In this document: piece after piece, positions 50,479 through 59,047 of the stretch
How positions within the stretch are numbered: position 1 is the first letter of the stretch
Layout: the number at the start of each line of letters is the position of its first letter
Origin: a bacterium
GTDB taxonomy: Bacteria; Actinomycetota; Acidimicrobiia; Spongiisociales; Spongiisociaceae
Direction: 5' to 3'
Length of the DNA: 64,000 bases
NCBI GenBank assembly: GCA_026710435.1
Contig: JAPOQZ010000259.1
Coordinates: 1 to 64,000, forward strand
Made by a program: the position numbers and the translations under genes
The notes under the pieces: model-generated
Told to the model about the DNA's origin: nothing
Database searches by the model: none
What the model saw: only the letters and a program-made list of their open reading frames with translations

Positions 50479-51312
50479 ATGGCCATCTTCTTGGCTGGAC
50501 TGACATCTCTTCTATACGGCGTGTTCGACTTCGCCGGTGGGATGGCCACCCGCCGCGCCCCTGTCTTCGCGGTTGCCTTTTGGTCGAACTTCATGGGCCT
50601 GGTCCTCTCCGTTCTCATCGCGGTCACGTACCACCTGATATTCGGGGCTGCCTTCAGCATCGCAGACCTTGCCTGGGGAGCGTTGAGCGGCGCAGCCGCG
50701 GTCGTCGGGGTGCTCGCCTACTTCGAGGGTCTGGCCAAGGGTCAGATGGCGGTGGTCTCCCCGGTATCCGCTATCACCGTGTCGTTGATCCCCTTCCTGT
50801 TCGGGTTCCTGACTGGAGAGCGGTACGGTTTGTTGCCGTGGATGGGAGTCTTGCTTGCAGCCCCCGCCATGTGGCTGACCGTTGCAACCCGGAGCCGTGG
50901 AGACCGCCCGGGGAAGGCGGTATATGGTCTTGGAGCCGGTCTGGGCTTCTCTTTGGTGCTCATCGCCATGGCCCAGGTCTCGCCGGAGGCCGGAATGTGG
51001 CCGTTGATTCCCTTCAAGTGCGTCGGCCTCGCCTCAGCAGGAGTCCTCGTGAGAGTAAGGGGGATCCCACTTGGGCTGCTGAGGAAGGAACTCCTTCTGG
51101 CCTTCGGTGCCGGCGGAACCGTCTTGGCGAACCTCACCTACTTGCTGGCGGTGCAAATCGGGCCACTGGGACTCGTTGCGGTTGCGTCGTCCCTCTATCC
51201 GGCTGTGGTGGCCGTCATGGCGTTCTTGGTCTACAGAGAGAAGGCTCCTCCCCAACGCATAGCGGGCCTCCTCTTATCCTTCCTAGCCCTATCCCTGATC
51301 GCCCTGAACTAG
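50479..51312 (+). CDS. EamA/DMT-family transporter
   Basis: 277-aa protein with about ten hydrophobic helices arranged as two five-helix EamA repeats: first FLAGLTSLLYGVFDFAGG...VSPVSAITVSLIPFLFGF, second GLGAGLGFSLVLIAMAQ...LYPAVVAVMAFLVYREK. The conserved glutamate-containing end of each repeat (GERYG, YREKAPP) is present. Inner-membrane drug/metabolite exporter of unknown substrate. Its stop overlaps the end of the convergent XRE gene by 4 bp. Confidence 0.85.
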   Translation: MAIFLAGLTSLLYGVFDFAGGMATRRAPVFAVAFWSNFMGLVLSVLIAVTYHLIFGAAFSIADLAWGALSGAAAVVGVLAYFEGLAKGQMAVVSPVSAITVSLIPFLFGFLTGERYGLLPWMGVLLAAPAMWLTVATRSRGDRPGKAVYGLGAGLGFSLVLIAMAQVSPEAGMWPLIPFKCVGLASAGVLVRVRGIPLGLLRKELLLAFGAGGTVLANLTYLLAVQIGPLGLVAVASSLYPAVVAVMAFLVYREKAPPQRIAGLLLSFLALSLIALN

Positions 51313-51668
51313 CTGGCTGCGTGGGGGCGGGGTGGCGCGACGATGGGGATCCGCTCGTCGTCGAACACTGCCGTTATCTCAAGGCGGCCACCCAGGCTCT
51401 CTACAACTGAGCGGACAGTGGATATGAGATGGTCGTTGGTGTTTTCCATCTCTGAGATCGTGGGCTGGGCACGCTTCAGACGATCAGCCAACTCGATCTG
51501 GGTCATCGCCCGCGCCTGGCGGAGTTCACCAAGGCTGTAAGCGACAGCTTCACTGGCGGCCTCCGCCCGCAGATCTTCGAGTTCTTCTTCCTCTTCAGGA
51601 CTCAGCTCACCTCTGACCTCGTCCCACGCGTGGTACTTCTTCGTGGTCTTCTGCCGGGTTGTGGTCAT
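51309..51668 (-). CDS. XRE-family HigA-like antitoxin
   Basis: 119-aa protein: a charged helical N-terminus (about 1-45), then an XRE helix-turn-helix (LGELRQARAMTQIELADRLKRAQPTISEMENTND) and a short tail (IVAPPRPHAAS). This is the HigA-like layout in which the antitoxin follows a HigB/RelE-type toxin. ATG 51668 has GGAGAAG upstream. The matching toxin at 51.8-52.2 kb is frameshifted and a MITE sits between the two, so the antitoxin now has its own leader or reads through the MITE. Confidence 0.75.
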   Translation of the reverse strand: MTTTRQKTTKKYHAWDEVRGELSPEEEEELEDLRAEAASEAVAYSLGELRQARAMTQIELADRLKRAQPTISEMENTNDHLISTVRSVVESLGGRLEITAVFDDERIPIVAPPRPHAAS

Positions 51669-51723
51669 GGCATCTTCTCCTTTCCCCTGGCCGCATCGTC
51701 TACTCGACCCGTGTCCAGATCAT

Positions 51724-51830
51724 CTAGGAGGGTGCTGAGCAATCCACCAGCGGCCTGCCAACCGCCGGCATAATCCCTGGGCCGGCGGGCGGCAGGCCCG
51801 AGCAATCGTCATTGGTCAGCACCCTCCTAG
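51724..51830 (-). mobile_element. 107-bp MITE, copy C
   Basis: CTAG-flanked complete copy, almost identical to copy B. It lies between the broken HigB-like toxin and the HigA-like antitoxin. Its edge supplies the last residues (LGGC) and stop codon of the toxin frame. Its mini-ORF (30 aa, ATG 51812 to TGA 51720) points towards the antitoxin start 52 bp further on. Confidence 0.9.
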
Positions 51831-52170
51831 GTACTCCTCGTACAGCTGTTCCGCCTCTGGAATCGCTCGCCGGTACCAAAACGACCATCTCCCCGTCTTG
51901 TCGCCCCCCAACAACAGCAACGCCTGCCGCTCCGGGTCGAAGACGAACAGGACCCGGACGTTGCGCGCTTCCGACCCTCGGGGCCGCAGTTCCTTCATGT
52001 TGTGGTACTTCGACCGTGCACCCGATCCCGTACGGGCGTCCTAGCCCCGGTCCCCGCTCCGCCAACAAATCAACGACGACTCGGACCGCTTGCCGCCGCG
52101 CGTGGTTGAGACCCTGATCGAACCAGTCCTTGAACACGGCGGTTGCGTTGACCTGCCACACCACAACCAT
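51816..52170 (-). pseudogene. HigB/Gp49-like RelE-fold toxin, frameshifted
   Basis: Two frames join into one family-like protein: MVVVWQVNATAVFKDWFDQGL...LLAERGPGLGRPY in one, KYHNMKELRPRGSEARNVRVLFVFDPERQALLLLGGDKTGRW...YEEYL in the other, switching near 52045. The KELRPRG...RVLFVFDP...LLLGGDKTGRW core is characteristic of HigB-type ribosome-dependent mRNA interferases. A single indel breaks it. The last codons come from MITE copy C. Confidence 0.65.
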
Positions 52171-52194
52171 TATAGGGCATACCCGATACACCAC

Positions 52195-52487
52195 GGCTCT
52201 TGAGGTCGCTGGAGCTAGCCGGCATCTGACGTTGAGTTTTCGGCCCCGAGTTAACGGACACCCAAGAGGCGATTACCGGGTTCTCTCCCGCCGCATCGTG
52301 GTACTAGACGCGGGACGCCACCACTCGGCTGTCGACTGCCACCGCCGGTTACCTGGTTGTTTGCCGCTGTGGGCAGCGGTCTACCCTCCGTAGCGAGGTA
52401 CGACGGTTGGGGCTTTGCCTCGAATTCTGTACCGCCGTGCCCACAGCGGGAACGCGGGTCGTGGGTTGAGTATCACGACCGTTGTTA
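52195..52487. other. Intergenic stretch with a long inverted repeat
   Basis: No gene seen. A perfect 12-bp inverted repeat, CCGCTGTGGGCA (52364-52375) and its complement (52438-52449), is separated by 62 bp. It may mark the edges of a small element or a strong hairpin. It borders the IS remnant to the right. Confidence 0.4.
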
Positions 52488-52757
52488 GGGCCTGTTCACC
52501 CAAGTTACACCCATGTGATACCATTACCATATGGCAATAACACAAAACCAATACCAACTTATAGCAGACGCCGTTCCCTAAACAGCAGGGCAACATCAAA
52601 GTATCCAACCTCGACGCCCTCAACGCCATCCTCTACATGCTGGAGCAGGGCTACAAATGGCGGGTACTACCTGAACGGTTCGGACACTGGCACACCATCT
52701 ACATGCGGTTCAGCCGCTGGTCCCACAACGGAGTTCTCCAGCGGGTATTCGAACGTC
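52488..52757 (+). pseudogene. IS5-family transposase (OrfA) remnant
   Basis: A left-end-like GGGCCTGTTCACCCAAG is followed by ATG 52531, MAITQNQYQLIADAVP, then stop. The next frame continues with NLDALNAILYMLEQGYKWRV...HTIYMRFSRWSHNGVLQRVFERL, the well-known N-terminal part of IS5/IS427-group transposases. It is therefore frameshifted, and it is cut off at 52757 by CTAGGAGGGTGC, a MITE-type end. The catalytic part is missing. It shows an IS5-like element was once active here and could have mobilised CTAG-targeting MITEs. Confidence 0.65.
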
Positions 52758-52894
52758 TAGGAGGGTGCGACTCATCTCCGCTCATCCCCGCGACCCCGAA
52801 ACCGTGCCCTCAAGCACCTGGCGGAACCGGCGCACCGCGATCACCCGGACTCCCTTGCATACTCTCACTCCCCCGGTATGGAACCACATGCCGG

Positions 52895-54265
52895 TCACCC
52901 GCGTTCGGCCACCAGGCGCAGGACCGACCCGGCGGCGTTCATGACGTACACCTCTCCGGCGACGTCGGTCCCGAAAGCCACCACCTGGCCCGCGTTTCCC
53001 ACCTGGTCAGTCCAGTCGGTGGGCGGGTCGGTGGGACTGTCGAGCGGGAAGCTGCGCAGGTATCCGCCGCAGTAGTCGGAGAAGAGGTAGTGCCCGTAGA
53101 GTTCGGGGATCTCCGTTCCCCGGTAGACCACCCCCCCGGTTATGGAGCATGTACCGGCGTCGCCATGCTCCACTTCGAGTACCGGCAGGGTCAGGCCGGT
53201 GGCGTCGCATCCCGAGGCGGGCCGGAAGCAGTGGAGGCCTTCGGTGATCGGCCAGCCGTAGTTGAGGCCCGGCGTGTCGATGGGCGCCACGGACACCTCC
53301 TCGAAGTTGTTCTGGCCGACGTCGGCGATCACCACCAGGCCGGACTGGTGATCGATGGTGAAGCGCCAGGGATTCCGCAGACCGATCGCCCATGCGGACG
53401 GTTCCGGGAAGGGATTGCCGGGTGCCGGGGTGAGGACCCCGGGGACCGACACGTCGAATCTGAGCAGGGCAGCCAGCGGGGTACGGTCGTCCTGCCCGTG
53501 GCCGAACTGATCGTTTGCGCCTCCCCCGTCACCCATCCCCAGATACAGGTAGCCGTCCGGTCCGAAGGCGATCGTCCCACCGTTGTGGTTGGCGGCCGGC
53601 TGGTTGATCCGCATCAGAACGGCTTCGGTATCGGCACGAACAGCGCCGGCTTCGGCAACGTATTCGGCTAGGACCGTACGGCCCTCGAGATCGGAGTAGT
53701 GGACGAACATCCTCCCGGAATCCGTGTAATCAGGCGCGAAGGCGATGCCCAGCAGACCCTGCTCGCCCCGGTTGCGGACGCGATGGCTGATGTCCAGGAA
53801 GGGTTCGGTTGACAGCCCGTCGTCACTGTAGGTCCAGAGACGCCCTTCCTTCGAGGCGATCACCAGCAGGCCGCTGCCAGGCACAGCAGTGAGGTCCACC
53901 GGGAACTCGACCTCGGCCACCTCGACGTACGCGAGCGAGCGCAGGGCCGGCAATGTCGTGGTCGTCGCCAAGGTGGTGCTCGACGAAACCGTCGACGCGG
54001 AACCGGGTTCCGGCACTCCCGGGACCGAAGTAGCCGCCGTGGTCGGCTCTACCGCCGATGTGTCCGGGACCGTCGGTGTGGCCGGGACTGTGGGTGTGGC
54101 CGGGACCGTGGTTGTTGCAAGCTCGGGACCAGCGGTGGTGGTCGTAGCCTCCAGCGGGTCCGGAGGGGGAAACGTAGCAGCGACCGGTTCCTCCGGCGCG
54201 CTGCAAGAAGCAGTAAGCAGGCCGGCCAGAGCGAGCGAGAACAACCGGCGGCGCATCGGTTGCAT
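52895..54265 (-). CDS. PQQ-dependent sugar dehydrogenase-type lipoprotein
   Basis: About 456 aa. A lipoprotein signal (MQPMRRRLFSLALAGLLTASC, lipobox TASC) precedes a long Thr/Pro/Val linker with VPATPTVPATPTVP repeats. Then comes a six-bladed beta-propeller of the GdhB/YliI/sorbosone dehydrogenase family: NHNGGTIAFGPDGYLYLGMGDG, GLRNPWRFTID, NNFEEVS and GLNYGWPITEG. It probably oxidises a sugar outside the membrane, donating electrons to the respiratory chain. Start is ATG 54265 or 54256. It is divergent from the MFS gene with only 72 bp between. Confidence 0.82.
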   Translation of the reverse strand: MQPMRRRLFSLALAGLLTASCSAPEEPVAATFPPPDPLEATTTTAGPELATTTVPATPTVPATPTVPDTSAVEPTTAATSVPGVPEPGSASTVSSSTTLATTTTLPALRSLAYVEVAEVEFPVDLTAVPGSGLLVIASKEGRLWTYSDDGLSTEPFLDISHRVRNRGEQGLLGIAFAPDYTDSGRMFVHYSDLEGRTVLAEYVAEAGAVRADTEAVLMRINQPAANHNGGTIAFGPDGYLYLGMGDGGGANDQFGHGQDDRTPLAALLRFDVSVPGVLTPAPGNPFPEPSAWAIGLRNPWRFTIDHQSGLVVIADVGQNNFEEVSVAPIDTPGLNYGWPITEGLHCFRPASGCDATGLTLPVLEVEHGDAGTCSITGGVVYRGTEIPELYGHYLFSDYCGGYLRSFPLDSPTDPPTDWTDQVGNAGQVVAFGTDVAGEVYVMNAAGSVLRLVAERG

Positions 54266-54337
54266 CTTATCGGCGAGCACCGGAAAGGCTGCCGTGCGCT
54301 GCTACCGTCCCGCCCGGCAGCCGCTGTGGAGCCGACT

Positions 54338-55669
54338 TTGACCAGCCTCGTACGGAACGACCGCAAGACCATATTCGGGTGGGCCATGTACGACTGGGCC
54401 AACTCGGCGTTCGCCGTCACTCTCGGCGCGATCATCGCTCCCTTCTTCGCCGACGTGATCGTGCCCGAGGGAGGATGGAACGGCTGGTCGGCCGAGACCC
54501 TCTGGGCCGCTGTGGTGTCGATCGGCTCAACGGTCCTCTTCTTGATGATGCCGGTCCTCGGAGCGATCGCCGACTTCAACTCGGCCAGGCGCCGTTTCCT
54601 GCGCAACTGCGCCCTGGGCGGCGGCGTGATGGTGCTCCTACTGCCCTTCGTGCCAGACGGGACGGTGCCATGGTTCCTGGTGATAGCAATCACGGCCCAC
54701 ATCGGGTTCGTGGCCTCCAACGTGTTCTACGATGCCTTCCTCCCCGGCCTGACCACCGACGACACCGTCGACCGGGTCTCCTCGAAGGGGTTCGCCTTCG
54801 GATACGTGGGAGGCGGCCTGTACCTGGTACTGGCCCTTGCCCTGCTGCTGCTGAGCGGCGACGACGGCATAACCGGGTTGTCGGACAGTGGCGCCGCCCG
54901 CGTGGCCATCCTCGGCTCGGGACTGTGGTGGATGGGCTTCACCCTCTACTCCCTGCGCCACCTGCCGGAGGTCGGAGAGGAATCCCCGATCCCTGCCCGC
55001 TACCGGCATATGCGTCCGTGGCGGGCCTACACGGCCATCGGCTTCGGCCGTAGCTTCACGACGGCGAAGAAGCTGGTCGGGTACCCGCAACTCCTGCTGT
55101 TCGTGCTGGCGTTCATCTTCTACAACGACGGAGTCCAGACGGTGATCAACATCTCGGGTTCCTACGCGTCGGAGACGCTCGGGTTGGAGATCGCCGAGAT
55201 AGCCATCGCCTTCCTCGTGGTGCAGTTCGTGGCTTTCGGCGGGGCTCTCTTCTTCGGGATGCTGGCCGACCGGATCGGCGCCAAGCAGGCCATCCTCTGG
55301 TCGCTCGTGGTCTGGTCGTTGATCTCGGTGGTCGCGAACTTCCTGCCGGCCGGGGAGGCGATGCCTTTCTACCTGCTCGCGGTGGTGGTCGGCTGGGTGA
55401 TGGGAGGCGTGCAGGCGCTGAGCCGCAGCCTGTACTCGACGATGATCCCCGAAGAAGCCTCCGCGGAGTTCTTCGGTTTCTACAGCGTGTTCTCGAAGTT
55501 CTCGGCCATCTGGGGACCGCTGGTGTTCAGCATCGTCAGCCACCGTACCGGCTCTGGCCGCCCCGCCGTGCTCTCCATCGTGGTCTTCTTCATCATCGGT
55601 GGGATCCTGCTAGCCAGGGTCAACGTCGCCGAAGCCCGGGAATCCCGGGCCAGATGGTCGGCGGGTTGA
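54338..55669 (+). CDS. UMF1/Atg22-like MFS transporter
   Basis: About 443 aa, twelve hydrophobic helices. The opening FGWAMYDWANSAFAVTLGAIIAPFFADV is the hallmark of UMF1 (Atg22-like) permeases; LMMPVLGAIADFNSARR and FFGMLADRIGAKQAI are the MFS loop motifs. Substrate is probably an amino acid or other small metabolite. I start at TTG 54338 (GGAG 6 nt upstream) rather than the track start, which would overlap the divergent lipoprotein gene. Its end overlaps the start region of the next small membrane gene. Confidence 0.85.
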   Translation: MTSLVRNDRKTIFGWAMYDWANSAFAVTLGAIIAPFFADVIVPEGGWNGWSAETLWAAVVSIGSTVLFLMMPVLGAIADFNSARRRFLRNCALGGGVMVLLLPFVPDGTVPWFLVIAITAHIGFVASNVFYDAFLPGLTTDDTVDRVSSKGFAFGYVGGGLYLVLALALLLLSGDDGITGLSDSGAARVAILGSGLWWMGFTLYSLRHLPEVGEESPIPARYRHMRPWRAYTAIGFGRSFTTAKKLVGYPQLLLFVLAFIFYNDGVQTVINISGSYASETLGLEIAEIAIAFLVVQFVAFGGALFFGMLADRIGAKQAILWSLVVWSLISVVANFLPAGEAMPFYLLAVVVGWVMGGVQALSRSLYSTMIPEEASAEFFGFYSVFSKFSAIWGPLVFSIVSHRTGSGRPAVLSIVVFFIIGGILLARVNVAEARESRARWSAG

Positions 55670-55983
55670 AAGTGGCCGAGGAACGGACCGATCCGGGCGA
55701 GGTAACTCCGGCGGAGCCCCAACGCCCGCGTACCCCGGTCCACTGGGGCAGGCTGGTTGCCCTGCTCCTGCTGGCCGCGGCCGCCGGGTTTCTCATCTAC
55801 CAGAACCTGGAGGACGTGCCCCTGCGGGCGTTCTGGTGGGAGTTCAGTATCCCCCTGGTGGTGGTGGTTATCGCCACCGTGCTGCTTACCCTGGTCGTCG
55901 AAGTGCTCGTCAAGACGGTCATCGGATGGCGGCGCCGGCGCCCCCGCCGACCGTTCCGTCGTCGCCACTTCCCAAACAGGTAG
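55654..55983 (+). CDS. Small two-helix membrane protein (LapA/DUF1049-like)
   Basis: 109-aa protein: an acidic-proline N-terminus, first helix LVALLLLAAAAGFLIYQNLEDVPLRAFWWEF, second helix SIPLVVVVIATVLLTLVVEVLVKTVIG, then a very basic tail (WRRRRPRRPFRRRH). The arrangement helix, QNxxxVxLRFFWW-like turn, helix resembles LapA/DUF1049 proteins. ATG 55654 overlaps the MFS stop; GTG 55672 is an alternative. Probably co-transcribed with the MFS gene. Function unknown. Confidence 0.65.
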   Translation: MVGGLKVAEERTDPGEVTPAEPQRPRTPVHWGRLVALLLLAAAAGFLIYQNLEDVPLRAFWWEFSIPLVVVVIATVLLTLVVEVLVKTVIGWRRRRPRRPFRRRHFPNR

Positions 55984-56047
55984 AACGACGCACTCCCAGG
56001 TATCGGGGTTCATTCACTACGATGCGTAGCGCATCCGGGAGGTACAG

Positions 56048-56611
56048 ATGAAGGTCACGCAAGAGATACAGGTAGCGAGCAGCGCTGAGAGCGTCTTCGA
56101 GTTCTTCCAGGACGTTCCTGCAGTTGCCCAATGCATGCCGGGCGCCAAGCTCACCGAGGACCGAGGGGATGGCAGCTACAGGGGCACTGTCTCCGTGAGG
56201 CTCGGACCCATGACGGCCGGGTTCGAGGGAGAGGCAACCGTGGCCTCCGACCCGGACACGATGACCGGCCAGATTTCGGGTAAGGGAGTCGACCGGAGAG
56301 GTGGCTCCCGCGGTCAGGTCAACGTCAAGTACGCGGTAGTGGCTGCAGACGACGGTTCAACGGTATCGGTGGACGCCGACATCACCATCTCCGGAGCCGC
56401 CGCCCAGTTCGGGCGTACCGGGCTGATCAACCAGATATCCCAGCGCCTCATCAGGGACTTCGTGCGCTGCATCGAAGCGAAGCTCCAAGCCGAGAGCGAG
56501 TCGTCGGCCGCCGAGATCAGCGCCGGCGAGGTGAAGGGCATCTCGCTGGTGGCTTCCACCGTCGGATCGGAAATATCGTCAGGCGTCAAGAAGCTCTTCA
56601 AGAAGGACTGA
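56048..56611 (+). CDS. coxG: CoxG / SRPBCC-family protein
   Basis: 187-aa START-like protein. MKVTQEIQVASSAESVFEFFQDVPAVAQCMPGAKLTE, the DP..VA.C.PG motif and GGSRGQVNVKYAVVAADDGSTVSVDADITISGAAAQFGR are the carbon-monoxide-dehydrogenase subunit G pattern. CoxG helps membrane anchoring or maturation of molybdenum hydroxylases. That fits the presence of two such hydroxylases in the window, though neither is adjacent. The C-terminal 40 residues are a low-complexity helical tail ending GVKKLFKKD. Confidence 0.82.
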   Translation: MKVTQEIQVASSAESVFEFFQDVPAVAQCMPGAKLTEDRGDGSYRGTVSVRLGPMTAGFEGEATVASDPDTMTGQISGKGVDRRGGSRGQVNVKYAVVAADDGSTVSVDADITISGAAAQFGRTGLINQISQRLIRDFVRCIEAKLQAESESSAAEISAGEVKGISLVASTVGSEISSGVKKLFKKD

Positions 56612-56621
56612 CCGCGACCCC

Positions 56622-57746
56622 TCAGTCGAGAGTCTGTTCGATCACGTAGTCGAGGCACGCGACCAGCGCCTCGACATCCGATGGCGGGATCGTCGGCCAG
56701 ATCCCGATTCGCAGCTGGTTGCGGCCCAGCTTCCGGTAGGACTCGGTGTCCACCACCCCGTTCGCTCGCAGGGTGGCAGCCAGATGGTCCCCTGACACCG
56801 GTCGCTCGAAGTCGATGGTCGCAGTGACCTGGGAGCGGATGGAAGGGTCGGAGACGAACGGATAGGCCATCGGATGGGCTTCTGCCCATCCGTACAGGAT
56901 CGAGGCGTTCCGGGCACAACGCTCCGAAACCCAGGCGAATCCGCCCTGCTGGTTGATCCACTCCAGGCTGTGGGCCAGCATGAAGATGGTGGCCAGGGCC
57001 GGGGTGTTGTACGTCTGGTCCTTGCGGGAGTTGGAGACCGCCGAGGACAGGGACAGGAACGGCGGGATCCACCGGCCCGATGTGGCGATCCGCTCGATCC
57101 GCTCGATCGCTCGGGGCGAGCACAGGGCCACGAACAGACCGCCATCCCCACCGAAGGCCTTCTGGGGCGAGAAGTAGTAGACGTCGAACTCCTCCGGGGC
57201 GACGGGGATGCCTCCGGCCGCCGACGTGGCGTCCACCACCGTCAGCCCGGCCGCTTCGACACGCTTCACGGGCATCGTCACACCGGTGGAGGTCTCGTTG
57301 TGGGTCAGCGCGTACAGGTCTATGCCATCCGACGGAACCGGCAACGGATGGGTGCCGGGCACGGCCTCGATGACCTGGGGAGGCTCCAGATGAGGTGCGC
57401 CTGCCACGGCCCGCGCGAACTTCGAGGAGAACTCACCGAACGCGAGGTGCTGGCTGGCCCGCTCGATGAGGCCGAAGGTGGCCGCGTCCCAGAAACCGGT
57501 GGCGCCGCCGTTGCCGAGAACCACCTCGTAGCCGTCCGGCAGGTCGTAGAGATCCGCAAGCCCTTGCCGGACCCGTCCCACCATGGCCCGCACCGTCGTC
57601 CGCCGGTGGGAGGTTCCCATGTAGCTGCTGCCGATCCCGGCGAGGTCCCCAAGGGTCTCGTCTCGCACCCTGGTCGGGCCGCATCCGAAGCGCCCGTCGG
57701 CCGGAAGCAGGTTCGCCGGAATCCGGATCGAGATGTCGTCAGTCAT
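56622..57746 (-). CDS. serC: Phosphoserine aminotransferase
   Basis: 374-aa fold-type I PLP aminotransferase converting 3-phosphohydroxypyruvate to phosphoserine. CGPTRVRDE near the start, NGGATGFWDAA, HNETSTGVTMPV, DATSAAGG and YFSPQKAFGGDGG with the PLP lysine are in order, as in the actinobacterial SerC subgroup. The C-terminal RIGIWPTIPPSDVEALV is typical. Convergent with coxG (10 bp apart), divergent from the next aminotransferase. Confidence 0.9.
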   Translation of the reverse strand: MTDDISIRIPANLLPADGRFGCGPTRVRDETLGDLAGIGSSYMGTSHRRTTVRAMVGRVRQGLADLYDLPDGYEVVLGNGGATGFWDAATFGLIERASQHLAFGEFSSKFARAVAGAPHLEPPQVIEAVPGTHPLPVPSDGIDLYALTHNETSTGVTMPVKRVEAAGLTVVDATSAAGGIPVAPEEFDVYYFSPQKAFGGDGGLFVALCSPRAIERIERIATSGRWIPPFLSLSSAVSNSRKDQTYNTPALATIFMLAHSLEWINQQGGFAWVSERCARNASILYGWAEAHPMAYPFVSDPSIRSQVTATIDFERPVSGDHLAATLRANGVVDTESYRKLGRNQLRIGIWPTIPPSDVEALVACLDYVIEQTLD

Positions 57747-57788
57747 GTCTATCGTTCCACCCCAGTAACCCGATAGGGAGAGCGTTCA

Positions 57789-58985
57789 ATGCCCGGAGTA
57801 TCGCAGCGAATCGAATCGATGTCCGAATCGGCGACCATGGCCATAACCGCCAAGGCCAGGGCTCTTCGAGCGGCCGGCAATCCGGTCATCGGTTACGGAG
57901 CGGGCGAGCCCGACTTCCCCACCCCCGAACCGATCGTGGCGGCGGCGATCGAGGCCGCAGCCGATCCGGCGATGCACAAATACACCCCTGCTCCGGGACT
58001 CCCTGTCCTGAGGGAAGGGGTGGCTGCGAAGACGCTGCGCGACTCCGGCTACGAGATCGAGCCCTCGCAGGTGCTCATCACCAACGGAGGCAAGCATGCG
58101 GTGTACACCGCCATCCACTGCCTGGTCGATCCCGGCGACGAGGTGCTCTTGCCGGCGCCCTACTGGGTCACGTACCCGTCGGTGGTCGATCTGGCCGGCG
58201 GAACCACGGTTCCGATCGACACGGATGAGAACAGCGGTTTCAAGGTGACCGTGGAGCAACTCGAGGACGCTTTCACCGCCCGCACGAAGATGCTGATCTT
58301 CGTATCCCCGTCCAATCCCACCGGCGCGGTGTACAGCGCCGAGGAGGTAGCCGCCATCGGCAACTGGGCTGCCGAGCGCGGTGTCTGGATACTCACCGAC
58401 GAGATATACGAACATCTCGTCTACGGCGATGCAGCCTTCTCCTCGCTGCCGGTGGAGACACCCGAGTTGGCCGAACGGTGCGTCATAGTCAACGGGGTGG
58501 CCAAGACCTACGCCATGACAGGATGGAGGGTCGGCTGGATGATCGCACCCGCCGAAGTGGTTGCAGGCGCCATCAAGCTACAGGGCCACCTGACCTCCAA
58601 CGTGTCGAACGTCGCTCAGATGGCGGCCCTGGCGGCGGTCTCCGGCCCTCTGGACGACGTAGCCATGATGAGAGAAGCCTTCGACCGGAGGCGCCGGATC
58701 ATGCACCGGATGCTCAACCAGACCAGGGGTATCGACTGCGTGGAGCCCCAGGGCGCCTTCTACTGCTTCGCCTCCGTTCGCGGGGTCCTCGGCACCGAAG
58801 TGGGCAGCCGGCGGCTAGCGACTGCCCTCGAGCTGGCCGACATGTGTCTCGACGAGATCGGCGTGGCGTTCGTCCCCGGTGAGGCCTTCGGTGCACCGGG
58901 CTACGTACGGTTCTCCTACGCGCTGGGAGACGACGACCTGGTCACCGGCCTCACCAGACTCCAGGATCTCCTGGGAACCGTTTAG
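57789..58985 (+). CDS. Class I PLP aminotransferase (aspartate aminotransferase type)
   Basis: 398-aa enzyme. [29 protein letters not shown] at the start, [64 protein letters not shown] and [16 protein letters not shown] with the PLP lysine follow the AspC/AAT-1b order. Probably aspartate or prephenate aminotransferase. Its ATG is 42 bp from the divergent serC start, so both could share a regulatory region. Confidence 0.9.
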   Translation: MPGVSQRIESMSESATMAITAKARALRAAGNPVIGYGAGEPDFPTPEPIVAAAIEAAADPAMHKYTPAPGLPVLREGVAAKTLRDSGYEIEPSQVLITNGGKHAVYTAIHCLVDPGDEVLLPAPYWVTYPSVVDLAGGTTVPIDTDENSGFKVTVEQLEDAFTARTKMLIFVSPSNPTGAVYSAEEVAAIGNWAAERGVWILTDEIYEHLVYGDAAFSSLPVETPELAERCVIVNGVAKTYAMTGWRVGWMIAPAEVVAGAIKLQGHLTSNVSNVAQMAALAAVSGPLDDVAMMREAFDRRRRIMHRMLNQTRGIDCVEPQGAFYCFASVRGVLGTEVGSRRLATALELADMCLDEIGVAFVPGEAFGAPGYVRFSYALGDDDLVTGLTRLQDLLGTV

Positions 58986-59002
58986 AAACGACCTAGCAAC
59001 AG

Positions 59003-59047
59003 ATTACTCAGTATATTGAGTAATTTTACTCAGTAAACTGAGTAAAA
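59003..59047. promoter_or_regulatory. Tandem palindromic operators overlapping the ATPase start
   Basis: Two palindromes in direct succession in AT-rich DNA: ATTACTCA-N6-TGAGTAAT (59003-59024), then TTTTACTCAGT-N2-ACTGAGTAAAA (59024-59047), whose last base is the A of the ATG. They share the half-site TTACTCAGTA. A dimeric repressor bound here would block transcription and translation start. No regulator gene is adjacent. Confidence 0.6.
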
